Below are positions 39,915 through 52,600 of a DNA stretch of 64,000 nucleotides, in pieces; position 1 is the first letter of the stretch, and each line of letters begins with the position of its first letter. Both the position numbers and the translations under genes were made by a program. The notes beneath the pieces are model-generated. The model saw only the letters and a program-made list of their open reading frames with translations. It was not told the origin of the DNA and made no database searches. Source of the stretch: Batillaria attramentaria (Eukaryota; Mollusca; Gastropoda; Batillariidae); assembly GCA_018292915.2 (NCBI GenBank), contig JACVVK020000220.1:317001-381000 (forward strand). The letters are read 5' to 3'.

Positions 39915-40918
39915 AGTGTGAGCCATGTCCACTGCTGCCAGTTCTGCTGCCAATACTGCTTATCGGAGGTGCTGTCATTGCAGTACTTGCTGTTGCGCTG
40001 GTCATAACAAGACGGAGGTGAGAAACATCACCTTAGTATGAACTGACTCACAGCAGGCAGCAAACAATGGTCATAGCATGAGATCAATTCTGAATTATTT
40101 CTGTGTTTAGTTATGGCAGGCAGCATTTGTTTCCAAATGCATTTGCCCAGTGTTCCAAGTTTGCATGTTAACTTGAATTGATTCAAGAACTGTATAGGAT
40201 GTAACTGACTCTCAAAGCCGCTGGACAAACTTTCTGCTTTGTGCAGGTGTGTGTGATGAACTTGAAATTAGTCTGAAACTGCCAACAACCCCATTAGACA
40301 GATAGTTAGACCCCCAAAATCATGATTTTCTGCTTTATCATGAAGGATATGTCATAGGTTGCAGCTGGTTTGTACGAAAGAGCGAGTAAATATGCAAAGC
40401 ACAAGGAATAATGCATTATTAATATATTCAGATTGAGGTCTATCCGGATACATTAACGCTGCAAGGTTACTTGTTGCTAACCTAGTGCTGTTGTATCTTG
40501 CTACAGATTACAGGAACTGAAACGAAGGCCAGAGAATCCACCTGAGGAGCCTTTGTTTGACATCAATGATGATGATGGTGATGGTGATGACAGTGACAAT
40601 GAATCCTCTCCTCTTCTTGATGGAAACACGTTGGGTCCACCTCGACTTCATGCCAAACATCAACCAGGCCTGAAAGGAATACTAAACGGTGCCTGCAGTG
40701 AAAAGAACATTAACATGAAGATGTGGCTGATGGAACATGGTGAACCTGTGGATCGCCACGACGAAGTGACCGCGGACACCCCTCTTCATGTGGTTTGTAG
40801 CTGCGGGCACAAATCTTTAGTAACGATGCAAAACATGAGAGAGAGTGCACGCCATTTCACAAGGAAAGCACCTGTGGCAACAAGGGCACAGTTAAGAAGG
40901 GCTTATATTAATGCATGA
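37163..40918 (+). CDS. Gene P3: V-like Ig membrane receptor with acidic tail and ankyrin-like repeat
   Basis: Exons: 37163-37226, 37574-37711, 38389-38592, 39447-39488, 39915-40017, 40507-40918; the joined frame is 320 codons plus TGA. Residues 1-21 are a signal peptide. The V-like domain (22-135) has ADVTCYFNRDI, LSCFWMGN and IGTYVCQVTP, clearly paralogous to P1. A 14-residue cysteine stalk (PTQCNWTQHCPEK) and a CEPC pair precede the TM (LLPVLLPILLIGGAVIAVL…). The 136-residue tail starts RLQELKRRPENPPEEP, then an acidic run (DDDGDGDDSDNES) with a SPLLDG dileucine-like site. An ankyrin-type segment follows: ILNGACSEKN…WLMEHGEPVD…ADTPLHVVCSCGHKSLV. An Ig receptor with ankyrin repeats in its tail is unusual. 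The repeat seems to break after SLVTM, and more ankyrin-like sequence lies downstream at 41648-41989. The donor of exon 3 opens directly into (CT)n. Confidence 0.75.
38546..39040 (+). repeat. Triplicated exon-end plus intron unit in gene P3
   Basis: Three tandem copies, at 38546-38719, 38720-38862 and 38863-39040, begin with the last 47 bases of exon 3 (gcctg..ggagatgataaattgg, encoding DDKLESCFFALE). Each continues through (CT)n and ends at …gaacaggcagtttaa. Only the first copy is preceded by the rest of the exon. The third copy has lost the GT after the exon end. Confidence 0.9.
38594..38642. repeat. (CT)n at the P3 exon 3 donor
   Basis: It begins inside the donor itself (gaag|gtctctct). 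Shorter versions at 38770-38786 and 38909-38963 belong to the triplicated unit. Confidence 0.95.
39502..39576. repeat. (AC)n after P3 exon 4
   Basis: It starts 14 bp after the stalk exon donor. Confidence 0.95.
39835..39908. repeat. (GT)n before the P3 TM exon
   Basis: It ends 6 bp before the TM exon, leaving only tttcag as acceptor. Confidence 0.95.
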
Positions 40919-41647
40919 AAGGGCTTATTTTAATGCAGTAGTTGTTCCTGTCATCTGGCTGTACAAAGTGACGAAGCAGGCATGAGTAACATTCTCCTCT
41001 GTTCTGACGTGCTTGATGGAATGGATATACAAGAATGACACTTCTTCACCCCCTTTCCCCTCACTGTTCCCACCCCTCCATGACACCAGTTACAAACTGG
41101 ACTAACGCTGAGTAAACCAAACATAACTCCCCGCCATTTTAGAACGCTTCTATCTCTTGAATTTAAAAGATTTATGAGACTGCTGTGGGTTTGCCTGTGT
41201 GGCATTGCTGAAGTAGAATACCCTGTCCACAAATGGTGGTGTTACTTTCAGATAAACACCCGTGCACCTTATGGGCCATATGCGATCGAAGAAAGGGAAC
41301 TGGGAACCTTGTTTATCTGTATTGTTGATCACCATCATCATCATCATCATCTTCATCATCATCGTTATCATCAATTCAAACGAAAACCTGCCATGGTGCA
41401 GGAATCATGCACATGTTCACTGGACGAGAGAGAGAGAGAGAGAGCCGAACTTTCAGAAGGAAGTGACTCGAATGTGATCACTAGTGCACTTGGACTTTGA
41501 CTAAAAGACAGTATAACAGTACACTCGATTTACATTCTGTGTCTGGCTGAGAGATCAAATCCAGTATTCCTAAAAAAGGCGCATTATATGGAGGAAGAGT
41601 ATCTACCACGATCTATACTCAGAGCCTAGTAAACACATCGACAGTCT

Positions 41648-41989
41648 GTGAATACAGAGATACCCAAATCGGTACGGAAAGCGCTTTTGTTGTGTTCCTG
41701 CCGTGCCAACCAAGTTAAAAAGTTAATGGTCCCGTGGCTAATCGAAATTGGAGCCCCCATAAGTTGCCAGGATAAAGTAAATGGAGACACCCCACTTCAT
41801 GCTGCCGAAACCATTATCCTAAAGAATCTCCTGTACAATGGGGCTGACGTTGAAGGAAAAAAAAAAATACTAAGGGTTCACGCCCCTTCACGAGGCGTGC
41901 AAGTAAGGCAAAACTCCTCTATAGTTAAGAGGCTTTTTGACGTAGGGGCCAGTCAAAGCACTTGGTCGTACTTACATTACTCCCCTTAA
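41648..41989 (+). pseudogene. Decayed ankyrin-repeat segment downstream of P3
   Basis: The frame contains WLIEIGAPISCQDKVNGDTPLHAAE, LKNLLYNGADVEGKKK and IVKRLFDVGAS, all recognisable ankyrin consensus pieces (GDTPLHAA, LL.NGADV). Spacing is irregular and one part is displaced by a poly-A run, so the repeats look degenerate. It lies 730 bp beyond the P3 stop and resembles the ankyrin piece in the P3 tail (WLMEHGEPVDRHDEVTADTPLH). It could be an alternative 3' exon of P3 or a fossil of an originally longer ankyrin tail. No clear acceptor was identified. Confidence 0.5.
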
Positions 41990-42339
41990 CTTGGCTCGAG
42001 AATGACAATGTCTGTAAGTAATTTACATTCTTCTCCGGGCTGGGACCAAACCCGATGATCACGACATCAAAAACCTGACACCGCTAAATCTGGACTTGAC
42101 GAAAGTTTAAAGTTGAGTCACCTTTAAAGCGGAAGTCAGTTTGACAGTAGGTCACAGTTGAAGACTGTTCTGTCGCCGCCCCGACGAATGAAGTAAAAGC
42201 GGAAATATCGGGCGTTGTATTTCACTTACTCACACTTTAGACGAACAACTGCTTCATTTGCCAACTAAACAACTAATCACCGAACTGCTGGTGTAGGGGT
42301 GGCTGCACATGACCTTGGATATCTCTTTGGGCATTCTCC

Positions 42340-42340
<1 letters not shown>

Positions 42341-42414
<74 letters not shown>

Positions 42415-42425
42415 CGCGCGCGCGC
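42341..42425. repeat. (GT)n(GC)n microsatellite
   Basis: GT about 64 bp then GC about 20 bp, in the P3-C intergenic region. The GC part is an alternating purine-pyrimidine tract that could favour Z-DNA. Confidence 0.9.
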
Positions 42426-42850
42426 AAATGCTGAATCTCAGACATTCTTGACTGCAGATCACCGTCATAAAAAGACAAAACATTTACAGTTATGCATAGA
42501 TGTGTACAGATTTGATGAGTCTTGTGTGGCTGTTATATCTTTGACATGACCAAATATCTCACAAGCGTTATTGTTAATTTAAAAAAAATGCTGAGACTTT
42601 TTTGTGCGTTTATTGTGATTGTGCAATTTACCTGTTCTGAAATGCTTATTCAACGATAAATTCCCATCCTATCGGTCACACTGAACATGGTGTTTCTTAC
42701 TTTTCATTTTTAAATCTTTGTTATTTCGTTACTTTTATGCATTTTGTGGGCTGAACTATTTTGATATTTTAAGATTAACCGTTTTATTCTTTAATCATGT
42801 GAAGTTGGCAGAATTAAACAAAATAAAGTTCGTTTTGAGTGGAAGTAAAT

Positions 42851-42852
<2 letters not shown>

Positions 42853-42945
<93 letters not shown>

Positions 42946-42955
42946 AGAGAGAGAG
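42853..42955. repeat. (GT)n(AG)n microsatellite
   Basis: GT about 78 bp then AG about 23 bp, intergenic. Confidence 0.95.
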
Positions 42956-44172
42956 CGTATTGAATGAATAACCCGGTCCCAAAAGCCCTCAGAATTAAAA
43001 TTTATTAAAAGCAAAGCACAATCTAACATGGAAAACAAGATAGGCAGCTGTAATTTACATATTTGTGGTCCACTGACTTTGTGATTGAAAGAATTATACT
43101 GAGTGCAATTATAAAAAGAGGGGTTCTTTGGTTGGGGTGTTAATTTCCTTCTAAAAATAATGTATTTACGAAGAAAAATTTATAAACAAAGAAATAAAGA
43201 GTTCGATTAAAAAAACTTGTTTAAAAAACAAACACAAAACACGAACATTAATCACCGGTACAAAGTAAGTATCTGTGTATTAATTTACTCAGATGACCAA
43301 ACCAAACATAGCATAGGCAGCTCGAAGTAATGTCTTCATTTGCTGTGAATCAATGAATCTCCAGTCAATTAATACGGAAAGTGTCACCCAAAAGTTTCAT
43401 TAAGTTGTTGTTTGAGATAGCTCAGAATTTTAGTGTCTTTATCCTAGTATTTGACAGAAGCAGAAACAAAGTGTAAACAAGGAACAAAACTGTTCTTGCG
43501 AAGCCTCGAATCGATTGCATACATTATACAAAATACAGAACTGGGTTATGTCACCCATAATCTTGATCACGTATCTGTTACTTGAGCCTCGCTGAGTGGC
43601 ACACAAAACAGACAAGGCCACAGCGAAGAGACCTTTTCGGTACGGGTAGGGTTAGGGGTGAATGGCACTTTGCCAAATGTGACAAAGTCTAGTCAGTATT
43701 CGCGAAGGGGTGGGGTGGGATGGCCGTGGGGGGGGGGGGGGGGATTTCTCAGGAAAGAACCACACTGTCTGACGAAATCGTATACGCGACTCTGCTTGTA
43801 ACTATACGTGTTGTACACACTTCGAAATCGATTTAAGAAACATTCCTCTTTTACCCCAAGAGCAATACATTCACATCAAGCGGCAGCTTAATAAGTACAG
43901 CCAAATGAATCATTTGGCAACAATACACCATCCAATCTACGTGGTGTTAATTAAGAAATTGGCAAATCAAGAAAAACATGAATTATATTTGCACTTGTTT
44001 CAGTGCCGCACAGAAAAAAAAAACTAAGTCATAACAAAATATCATGTAAATGAGCATTTAAACAGTTCGGAATATCAGCAGTCAACTTTTACACTTTCTC
44101 CCAGAGAGAGAGAGAGAGAGAGAGCACATGTATTTCGTTGCCGTAATTCCATGATTTTTTTCCCATCTGCAA

Positions 44173-44174
<2 letters not shown>

Positions 44175-44237
<63 letters not shown>
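44175..44237. repeat. (AC)n microsatellite
   Basis: About 62 bp in the P3-C intergenic region. A (GA)n lies at 44104-44124. Confidence 0.95.
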
Positions 44238-44241
<4 letters not shown>

Positions 44242-44639
44242 GAGTCACGACTTTGTAAATCTTCCTGGTTTGGTGACTGTCGCACTATTTGTGCGAGCGG
44301 CGTATCCTTTCAACCGACGATGTCCGCTAAAAACCCAAGACGCCCGTTTCAATTGCAATTAAGTCTTTTCCAAGCACCCTCCTTCCTTTAATGGCCATTC
44401 GGATCCACAGTCTTCCAATACTCAGCGGGGATACAATCGCCCCTCGCAGTGACGACTGGTATATATTTGCCCCCCCCCCCCCCCCCCCCCTTATTCAAGG
44501 GCGACGAACTATACAAACTGAGCGTTGGTATGGGCGCTTATGTAGCAGCTGTATGATACGTCTTGTGAAATCCGAAGACTATTAAATTTTAGTGTTAAAA
44601 TCGGTAGAAACTGATACTCTGCCGGCCTATTCAACGCTA

Positions 44640-45560
44640 TAGTTCAAGTATGTGCAGCAATTTAGAACTCTACACGTCGGAAACCTACAGTTTGTACACG
44701 GTATTTGCGCAAAACACAATGATGTAGGACATTCAAGGCTTCTACAACACTACAACTGTACAAGTCATTGCTACACAAGGAGGGTGAAACACTGAATGAC
44801 TAGACTACATACTAAACTCTAAAAGAAATATAAAAAAGAAAACTTTTTATTGCTTTAGAATGGTATGAACACTGGAGAAATACCTCTGTTAAAAAAACAA
44901 TAACTCTACAATATCAACAAGTACTGATGTACGTACTACAGCAATGGAATTCGGCAGAACACTGTAAGCTAGTGTGACAACATACAGATACACGAAACCT
45001 AGTCAGTCAGGAAATAATTGTACAAATGCCGCACTGGGTGAAGCGTGATTCATTTGTGTGATTTCTCATCGACACATTCAGTTTGATGTAGATCAAAACC
45101 GAACATATATGAGTCCAAATTATACACCTGTATATTGCCAATTAATTTATGTACAAAGACGATTGTAGAACCAACAGGCTGGACATGATCATTGAAATAG
45201 CAACACTGTTCGAGTCTCCCTTCATAGTCAGCAAAGAATCAGCTGTACAATGGCCACACTGGGTGAAGCGTGGTGAATTTGTGTGACTTCTAATCGACCC
45301 ACATAATTATAGTTTGAAGATGAAAAGATAGGATTTATGGTCTCTATGGTTCAGTTATATACCCCGCACGGTTTCTACGCCAGTAAATCTGAATGGAATG
45401 CAGGCCTTTTATCAGCTTTGTTCAAATAATTAATCGCCGTATTAAAAATCTACAAACATCGGAAACATGCATTTTGTACACAGTAGTTTTACAAATCATA
45501 CTGAAGAAAGATCGACACTCAAGGTTGATGAAACACTACATCCGTACAAACTTATTTCCA
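44640..45560. repeat. Diverged duplications in the P3-C intergenic region
   Basis: The block at about 44650-44790 (tcggaaacctacagtttgtac…caaggttgatgaaac-type end) recurs at about 45450-45560. A shorter block with cactgggtgaagcgtg recurs at about 45035 and 45258. No coding potential was seen. This region may belong to the 3' UTR of gene C. Confidence 0.45.
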
Positions 45561-46152
45561 CAAAAGGAGGACGAAATACTAAAGAAAAGGGAAAAAAAAG
45601 AAGAAAAAAAAAAGAGAAAACTTTCAAGTTTCTCGACATGGAGATGGAAAGTGGGGATAATTATACACCACTGTCAAAACGCCGTTAACTTTACAATACT
45701 ATACTATTATAGGTTGGTTTTCGGGGGAAGGGCCGTAGGTGTAGTTCTCGGGAGGTGACAGAGAAGAAAGTTATCCCCCGAGGCCGAAGGGGGAGGGGGG
45801 ATGTAGAATGAATGATCACCGGCAGTATCATGGAAATCCATTCTCCTCATGAGTGCTGTCAAATAGTATGTGCGTTTGGGAAACAAAAAATGGAGAAACA
45901 ATAATACGGTCGAAAGGTCAGCTACACCAAAAAAAAGCGGAATACGGGGTCTTCGAAAAGCGTATAAAAACCTCTTCTTTTTATTAAACACACAGACAGC
46001 TCGTGGGGTCACAGAACATTGAAAGACTGACAGACATTTTAAATTCCGCTTTCATAATGTAACCGAGTGCACGGCATTGTCAAAAGTCATTTCTGAATAC
46101 GCATCTTGGTGTAGGCTATGCGAACGCATTTCGTGACCGACATGGATTCTCT

Positions 46153-47809
46153 TTAATTAGCCCGTCGTTTCCTTGCCAATATATCATTGATCGGAACGTA
46201 CAACTCGTCATCAGCATTGGGTCCTCCGTCTGAAAATAGACAGAGAGCAACATAATTCAGCATCAATCTGGTAACCTAGCGACGGTAAAATTAGTTAATG
46301 ACTCGTGTCAAAACCTAACGTTTGTAAACGAAATATGATTGTCATCGTCTATCATCTTTCTTATTTATCCGAACCCACCTCCTCCTCCGGATCCATACCC
46401 TTCCCCTCCCCTCCCCTCCTCCTCCTACACGACATGAGTCTAAACAGTACAGGTGTTTTCAAGTCTAGTTTGCCCAGACAACTTCATGGAATACAAAGTA
46501 AGTCAGGAAAGTGTGACCACGCACAAGTGTTCATTTTCAATGAAAAGGTTGTATTGTTTGGATGGGATGACGTCTTTAAGACTGATCAGGTGCTGGGTCT
46601 TATTATACTCTTAGCGAAATCCTTCATTTGTAAATGTAAGACACAGAAAAGAGACCCTGCCGTTGAACTGTTTAGAAAAGCATTAGAAGAAATGTATCAA
46701 GTTGAAAAATTTGATGCTATTATCCTAATGGAGCACATCACTTTTTTGACAAACTGGGCTTACTATACTGGCATGCTTCTGTAAAATACGAACAAACACT
46801 CAAATGGTATAAGCGATGGTGTGAATCTGTAATGATGTAGGTGTACTTATGTCCAGCGATCGTCAAATGCGCTCGCCCGCTCGCTCTCGCTACCAAATTT
46901 ACCGTCGGGCGAGTGAAAGCTCCGGTAGCGGTAGCCCGAATGGCGAGCAGGAATTCTGAGATGAATCAGAACCTAGCAGCCACTCCGGCTTCCAGAATTT
47001 TTTTTCGGGCTACCAGTTTTGTTCAGGCCGGTAGCCCGAATGGCTACCATGGTCCTGACACATTTGACGATCGCTGTATGTCCATAAGTTATGTAACACG
47101 AGTGTGATCACATTGTAAATTTATAAGGATAACCATCATGTTGATGCTGTGTAACCATTTTATGTGCCCACCTGAAAAAAAGAAATAAAGTAAACAAAAA
47201 GTAAGCCAGAAGCAGGATATGCCAAGATTATCTTGATGTGGTTACCTGCTGGTTGAACAGCAGCTGCCGCCAGTGGAGCGTTGTTCATCGCCGGATCCGG
47301 AAGAAGACCATAGGCCGGGATTTCCTCATAAGCATTGGCATCAGGAACTCTTTGGGCGTGGCCGGCGCCTCCGCCTGCGTTGTGCTGGATCCTCACCACC
47401 CCATCGCCATTTCCGTCGTTGGTATTGACCATCACCACTGTAAATCAGCAAAAAAACACAATTTGAAGTTCTGATCTGCCTGTCGCTCGTAAAAAATAGA
47501 TTTTGAAAACAACAACAACAACAAACAAAGAAAAAGCAACAAGAAGAACAACCCATAAAAATGATTATGCAAACTTCAAATTTCCTTTTTCAATACAAGA
47601 AATCAAAGGCGTAAAAAAGAAGATTATTTGGCTGGTCATACCTGCTTGGTCTACTTGTTGGTGTCCATTTCCATGTAGTGGTCCTTGCACATTAGGTCTG
47701 CGGATTAAAACTAAAATTGTTTAAACTCAAACGCCTTGTGTATACAGTGTCTTTTTGCCAGGATTTATAACAACAACAACAAGAGCAACAACAACAACAA
47801 CAACATACA

Positions 47810-47888
<79 letters not shown>

Positions 47889-49283
47889 TGAACTACACAA
47901 TCTGAACTACACAATCTGAACTACACAAAGGACCAGTTGTCGTGTAGACAAAACAAGCTGCAGACTTCACTTTAGTTTGGTGGTGTCAGCCAAGTCTCCA
48001 CAACTTACCTCAAAATCTGTAGACCTGGAAGGAAAATAGAAATATAGCACAGCCCTGAGTAAAAGTTTGATAGAAACGATATCACTAGGTGATAGACAAA
48101 CTGAAAAGGCTTAATGATGATAATGATAATAATAATAATAATTGTATAGGCGCTTTACCCAATTTCATGAATAGGCTCAAAGCGCCGCGAACTGAACCCA
48201 ACACGCACGCTCACGTGAATCACACGCATTCTCTCAAACACTGTACATAAACACATTACAACCACGTGGTGCGAAAGGTCAGCTCAGCTACTTAAATTTC
48301 GGAATTTAGAATTGCATTTATTTTTTCTAGTTCGGTGGGCTGAACATTTCCAAAGCAGAGGCTTGTCATATTGAAGACCGTTAATGCGCATTATTTTTTT
48401 TCAGCGAAATCACCACGTTTCCGTTTTTTGTTTGTTTGTTCTTTTGTTTGTTTGTTCTTCATTGAGAGAACGTCAGTGTAATGCTCTGTGGGTGGAACAA
48501 GCAAAGCGCAAGACGAAACGCGATAGCAAGTCCTTTGTCCAAATACTAAATTGTGGAAAATCCGAACACGATCTACTGGAATTAAATAGACTGACGGGTG
48601 TTTAATAATTTAAATTTAAAAAAACAAACAAAAGGAAAACAAGAGAAGAAACATTCAATCAAAGAAACAATTAAACGAAGAAACAATGAAAAACAACAAC
48701 AACAAAAGAAAGCAGCGCGCAGTATGTTTTTCTTTGCGCTTAGAACTGTTATTAACTGATAGGTTAAAATGCTACATAAGTACTGTCATTATCATTATTA
48801 TTATGTTTTCCCCAACAAAACAAACAACAACACCACAAACCTATATGTCTGATTTGACGTATCGCTGTGGTTCACACATGCAGCCACGCGTCTGTGTATC
48901 ATACTGAAAGAACGCCACTACTGAAACAAGGAAAAGAAAGAAAGGAACAAAGAACAGAAAGAGAGAAGAAGAACGAACAAGACATCTCCAAAAGACTCCA
49001 TTTAAAGGACTTACGGCTTTGTCTGTCGCACATTCTGTAAATAACAAAGGCTCCAACAGAGATGGACACGACAACAGCGACTCCTGCAGCCCCAGCCGAC
49101 ATATAGACAACAAGAGGTTGACCTTTGGCTGTGAAATGATAACAAAATGGTAAAGATGGTCAGTTTCGTTGTATATCTGAAAATCATGCTTTTACAACAG
49201 ATTGATTTAAGTAACAGTCAGATTTCAACTTTAACACTGGTTAAAGAATACTGGACGCCTCCTTACGGGATGAGCAGACATTA

Positions 49284-49377
<94 letters not shown>

Positions 49378-49610
49378 TGTTACCCCATTATTTCCATTTC
49401 CGTTTTTTAAGTTGTTTCTCTATAGAGAAACTTTATACGATGGGGCAGATTTTGCTACGCACAGCAGCAAGTTTCAGTAGTACAAAACAAGGCTGTGACA
49501 TTTCTCCAGACAATACATACTTTCGCGCACACTGTGACGTAACGAAATCTGCGTCATAGACACTTGACGTGCACCCTATGCTGCTGCTTTCTGTTTGGCG
49601 GGAGTTGTGA

Positions 49611-49667
<57 letters not shown>

Positions 49668-52600
49668 ACGGATGTAATGATGGCTATCTCCTAAACCACC
49701 TCGCTGGAGGCCTTTTTACTTTAAGATAAAATGGGAATTCACCTTCTCCAGAGCTACCTTTCACGACTTTTAGCCTGCCGCATTTTCAGAAGAGTTATCG
49801 CCGATTTTAAAAAATCGGTCATGTTACGAAATTTTTCGAAAAAGTTGTTCAAATTCCTTCATTTTCTAGACTTTGGAAGTTCACCCAGTCACACTGCCTG
49901 TATTCGATGGTTTTGTATAAGATCAAATATCTATGAAAAGACTACTGCAAATTACTTATCATCCCGGCGTTTTTGTCTAGTGTGACAACTGCACATATGA
50001 CAGGAAATACTGCAGTATTATAGCTTTAGCATTAAGAATAACTGAACTTTTAGATAAACATAACTTTTTCAAGTTTTTGCTAGAAGCACCGGTCAAAAGA
50101 CTTCCAAATTTGCGATTTCATAAGTACAATCCAAGGTATTCTAGTCCACGTTTCACCAGCCCTCTAGATCTTCCAGATTTTATGTAAAAATTAATTCAGC
50201 CAGGGAAGTCACAAAAGCAACAGGGAAATCACAAGCCATGCACAAGCATCATCTGTCATACCACCAGTGTGAAGCTGACGTCAAACGCTTAGTTCACAGA
50301 CAAAAATAAGCAAGTATCGTCACTGCCTCCGACATTCCACCAGCCCTCTAGACCTTCCAGATTTCATGTGAAAAATAATTCAATCGGGCAAGCCACAAAG
50401 CCAACAGGGAAATCACAAGGCATAAACAAGCTTCCTCAGACGATCGCAGTGCTAGAGGCTGACGTCAAAATGTTTAGTTCACGGAATTGACGTCATTTCT
50501 CTCCTCCCCCCCCCCCCCCCCTCTCTCTCTCTCTCTCTGTATGATGACCTGCGTGAGGCTGTCGTGAAATGTTTAGTTCACGAAATTGACCTCTCTCTCT
50601 CTCTCTGGGGAGCCAGGGTGGCCGAATGGTAGAGCGTTGGACTTTCAATGCTCGGGTCGAGAGTTCGAATCCCGGCTGGGGCCAAATATTTATGCTGGCC
50701 TATTTCTCTTTGCCCCGTCTTTGATATCACCCTTATCTGGTGGAAAAGGGCGTTAAACTCCTAAACACCCACCCACCCACGCTCTCTCTCTCTCTGCCCC
50801 TCTCCCCCCCCCCCCCCCCACACACACACCCGGCCCCACCCCTAGTCACGTGGCTAATCGGTCGAGGTCGTAGAGGATATAGTGTCATTGGTAGAACTTG
50901 GAGAGGGGAGAAACGGCAACAATAACAACAAAACAGACAAAATAAAATGAAGTTTGGAGAAACAACTTTGTAGGAAGGGGCCGTTCCTCCTTGGTTTTTT
51001 TTTTTAATAATTATATACATGCACACACAAATAAGATAAGAGTGATTCAGTACACGACAGTAAAGTCTGATCAGGTCTTTGTCCTTCTTTAGAAGACAGA
51101 CACAGACAGAAAATGTTAAAGATGATTAAGCATGTTATTGTCACCTTTTTCTGACTGAGCGGGTGTGGATTCCTCCAATGTCTGGTTTTCATCACAGTCT
51201 GGTCCAACTGAGTACGAAAGGGGGAAAAATAAAAGGATAATACTCTGATTTCACTTAAATACAGCAAACGTCAGCGATTAATGTTTGGTCTGAGCTTTTT
51301 CTATTTAGTCGTGACGTTTTTTTTGTTTGTTTTTGTTTTGTTTATTTGTTTGTTTTTTAGTGAACCCAGTATGTACGTACGTATATATAAGCACTACAGT
51401 GTGACTACTTAAGGTTCATTCTTCACTAGTAGGCGCCTATAGCCTCCGGAAGAGCAATGGAAAGATGGCTTTCCTCGAAAAAAAATATTCACAACCCTGA
51501 CAGCGATGCTCAATACCAGGACGTATATGAGCCGTTGTGATTCCTTACTCAGTTTGTGAATATTGCCGGTACAAGTCGTTTTGTGGATAACCCTCCATTA
51601 CGCTCGGACACTTGATTATCCTAATAACTGATTTTAACCAACCTCCAAAACAGCTTCAAGAGAGTAAATAGTGGAGAAATCAAGACAACAGAGGTTAAAA
51701 CACGTGCAAACCTATAGAAATACAGCCTATAGGCAAAATAGCAGGAATGCGGCAGTGGTGGTTGTAGTGACACCCTTCTGGAACTGGAGGCCATTTTTTA
51801 TGTTTCTCAATGGTCTTCCCACATACATGGTTGGCACACACAAATAAATCTTTGGTCTAACTTTCAAATATCGAACATTTCTTACATGGGTCACTGTGAA
51901 TTTCTGGTAGCCTTCTTGAAAGAACGATTTCTTACACAGATAATTATGAGATGACCATTTATTTAGCATGTCAGAGTGTCCACGGAATGCATTTCGTGTT
52001 TGTAACCCGATCCATTCAATTCTTATTCAGAAAAGAAATAGTGTCCAATGGCTATCCCCTGGAAAATGGTCCCGGACGTGAGAACGAAGAATGCAATAGA
52101 CGGGGAACAGAATCAATTTCCAAGTAAATATTTCAAAGTATTATGAATTGGAGGCTTACTTGCCTGAAGAGCTTTTTCCATACTTTTGAGAAAAAATCTT
52201 CGTCGGAAGCATAGTTTTTGTGGTTGTCTTCTCCTTCGGAAACGTGGGGTACAGCAAAATGTTAAAATGGCGCCTGCTAGTGGAGAATGAACCTCGAACT
52301 CCTTAGGAATTGCATAATATTTATTATTATTATTATTATTTGTGGCCACAACTCTTTGCTGGCTCCAGAGGTATTCCTCCCTGGTAATGGGTGGAATTCA
52401 CGGAGGGCTCGGAAGCTGGGGCAATTTTTTTTTATTATTATGCATGATGATGGAGATGAGGATGATGGTAAGATGATGCTATGGAGGTCCGTGTGGTTTG
52501 GGACTGCGGGAGAGGGCCGCATTTCACGCTTCCTGTCATAAATATCCCGGCATTAACCAAGCCCCGGAACTACGGCACCTGCGGTGCCGGCCGTGTTATC

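Larger units (their letters stand above)
40919..46152. other. Convergent intergenic region between P3 and gene C
   Basis: Apart from the ankyrin fossil (41648-41989), microsatellites and the duplications at 44640-45560, nothing coding is seen. Poly-G at 43729-43743 and poly-C at 44470-44490. The right edge probably contains the 3' UTR of gene C. Confidence 0.5.

Noticed and set aside
45393..45758. 121-codon frame near 45.4-45.8 kb
   Set aside because: Lysine-rich low-complexity frame across an A-rich stretch and diverged duplication; no domain or splice support.
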